Assembly (NCBI GenBank): GCA_023512435.1
Contig: JAILZP010000018.1
Location: 1 to 60,438 of the forward strand
Length of the DNA stretch: 60,438 bases
Source: Peptococcaceae bacterium
GTDB taxonomy: Bacteria; Bacillota; Desulfotomaculia; Desulfotomaculales; Desulfocucumaceae
Direction of reading: 5' to 3'
Position 1 is the first letter of the stretch. The number at the start of each line of letters is the position of its first letter. Position numbers and translations under genes: made by a program. The notes below the pieces were generated by a model. It was not told the origin of the DNA and ran no database searches. It saw only the letters and a list, made by a program, of their open reading frames with translations. This document shows positions 60,130 to 60,438 of this stretch, piece by piece.

Positions 60130-60438
60130 TTAAGTGATAGAAAATTCAATTGCTTTTTTGTGTATACCGACACTATATGGGGAGTTAAGAGCCTGTTAAA
60201 TCCCCATATATCTCAATTAATAATGGAAAATTTATCAAATGGTGCAGCCTCGGATTTTCTCTTGTTAAAATATTTTTCAGTAAAGACCTACGGTAATATG
60301 TCAAGATCTATTGGAAAAAGTTTTAAGTTCAACTTTCGCAGTTTAGACATTGACCTAAAGACTTGGTAAATCTGGTTTTTTCGAGGAAAACAAACAAAAA
60401 CACCCCTAACTTTTGGTAAAATAGAATTAACCAAAAAC
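60130..60438. other. AT-rich end of window, no supported gene
   Basis: A 69-codon frame at 60160-60369 lacks a ribosome site and any recognisable feature. I see no RNA gene or repeat in it. Confidence 0.4.

Noticed and set aside
60160..60369. A 69-codon open frame near the right edge
   Set aside because: GTG start without ribosome site, low-complexity AT-rich sequence, no recognisable feature.

Overview
The window looks like chromosome of a Gram-positive, spore-forming anaerobe of the Peptococcaceae (Pelotomaculum/Desulfotomaculum type). I infer this from Shine-Dalgarno sequences before nearly every gene, frequent TTG/GTG starts, GC-rich coding DNA, a CIRCE-controlled groESL operon, spore/cell-wall hydrolases, and many Fe-S and flavin oxidoreductases of fermentative or syntrophic type (Hdr, indolepyruvate oxidoreductase-like, Lut, Ptb/Buk). 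Genus assignment is inference. No rRNA, tRNA, CRISPR array or intact transposase was recognised. Both ends (about 1-1300 and 59087-60438) and the vapBC segment (about 55760-56410) are AT-rich and look acquired.

Layout. 1-1765: the start of a secreted protein on the minus strand, a broken transposase-type zinc-finger gene and a palindromic repeat. 1766-9436: a defence island with a complete four-gene Wadjet operon (jetABCD), then an MNT/HEPN toxin-antitoxin pair with its own promoter. 9319-17512: cell-envelope genes (DacF-type carboxypeptidase, L,D-transpeptidase, VanW protein, two amidases, one fused to GerMN-like and polysaccharide-deacetylase domains), a half-size EamA permease and a PLP decarboxylase. 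17639-19771: groES-groEL. 19810-30250: a zincin, a ferredoxin-nitroreductase, an operon of FrhB-like, IorA, a nonsense-interrupted IorB, a LutB-LutA fusion and LutC, then a PAS/GGDEF/HD-GYP protein.

30296-42024: transporters, small conserved proteins, uracil-DNA glycosylase, acyl-CoA synthetase, ExoD, then hutP and hutH tail to tail. The hutH leader carries four NAG triplets at 4-nt spacing overlapping a terminator, which is the expected HutP antitermination site. 42288-44621: a yybP-ykoY (manganese) riboswitch before a TerC-family gene, then ccdA and a ResA-like lipoprotein. 44710-52716: a CsoR-family regulator divergent from a sulfur-relay and electron-transfer operon (tusA, flpD-like, hdrA-gltD fusion, hdrA, a winged-helix gene, hdrC, hdrB-like, dsrE-like). 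52868-58464: a flavoprotein, a ferredoxin protein, vapBC, and buk-ptb with a truncated second ptb upstream.

The most unusual structural feature is a set of seven intergenic arrays of 7-bp tandem repeats with different unit sequences. Several begin exactly at, or supply, the stop codons of the flanking genes. Separate 52-bp GGGGAC...GTCCCC palindromes sit inside the hdr operon. Two genes (hutP and the PAS/GGDEF/HD-GYP gene) appear to start with ATT.
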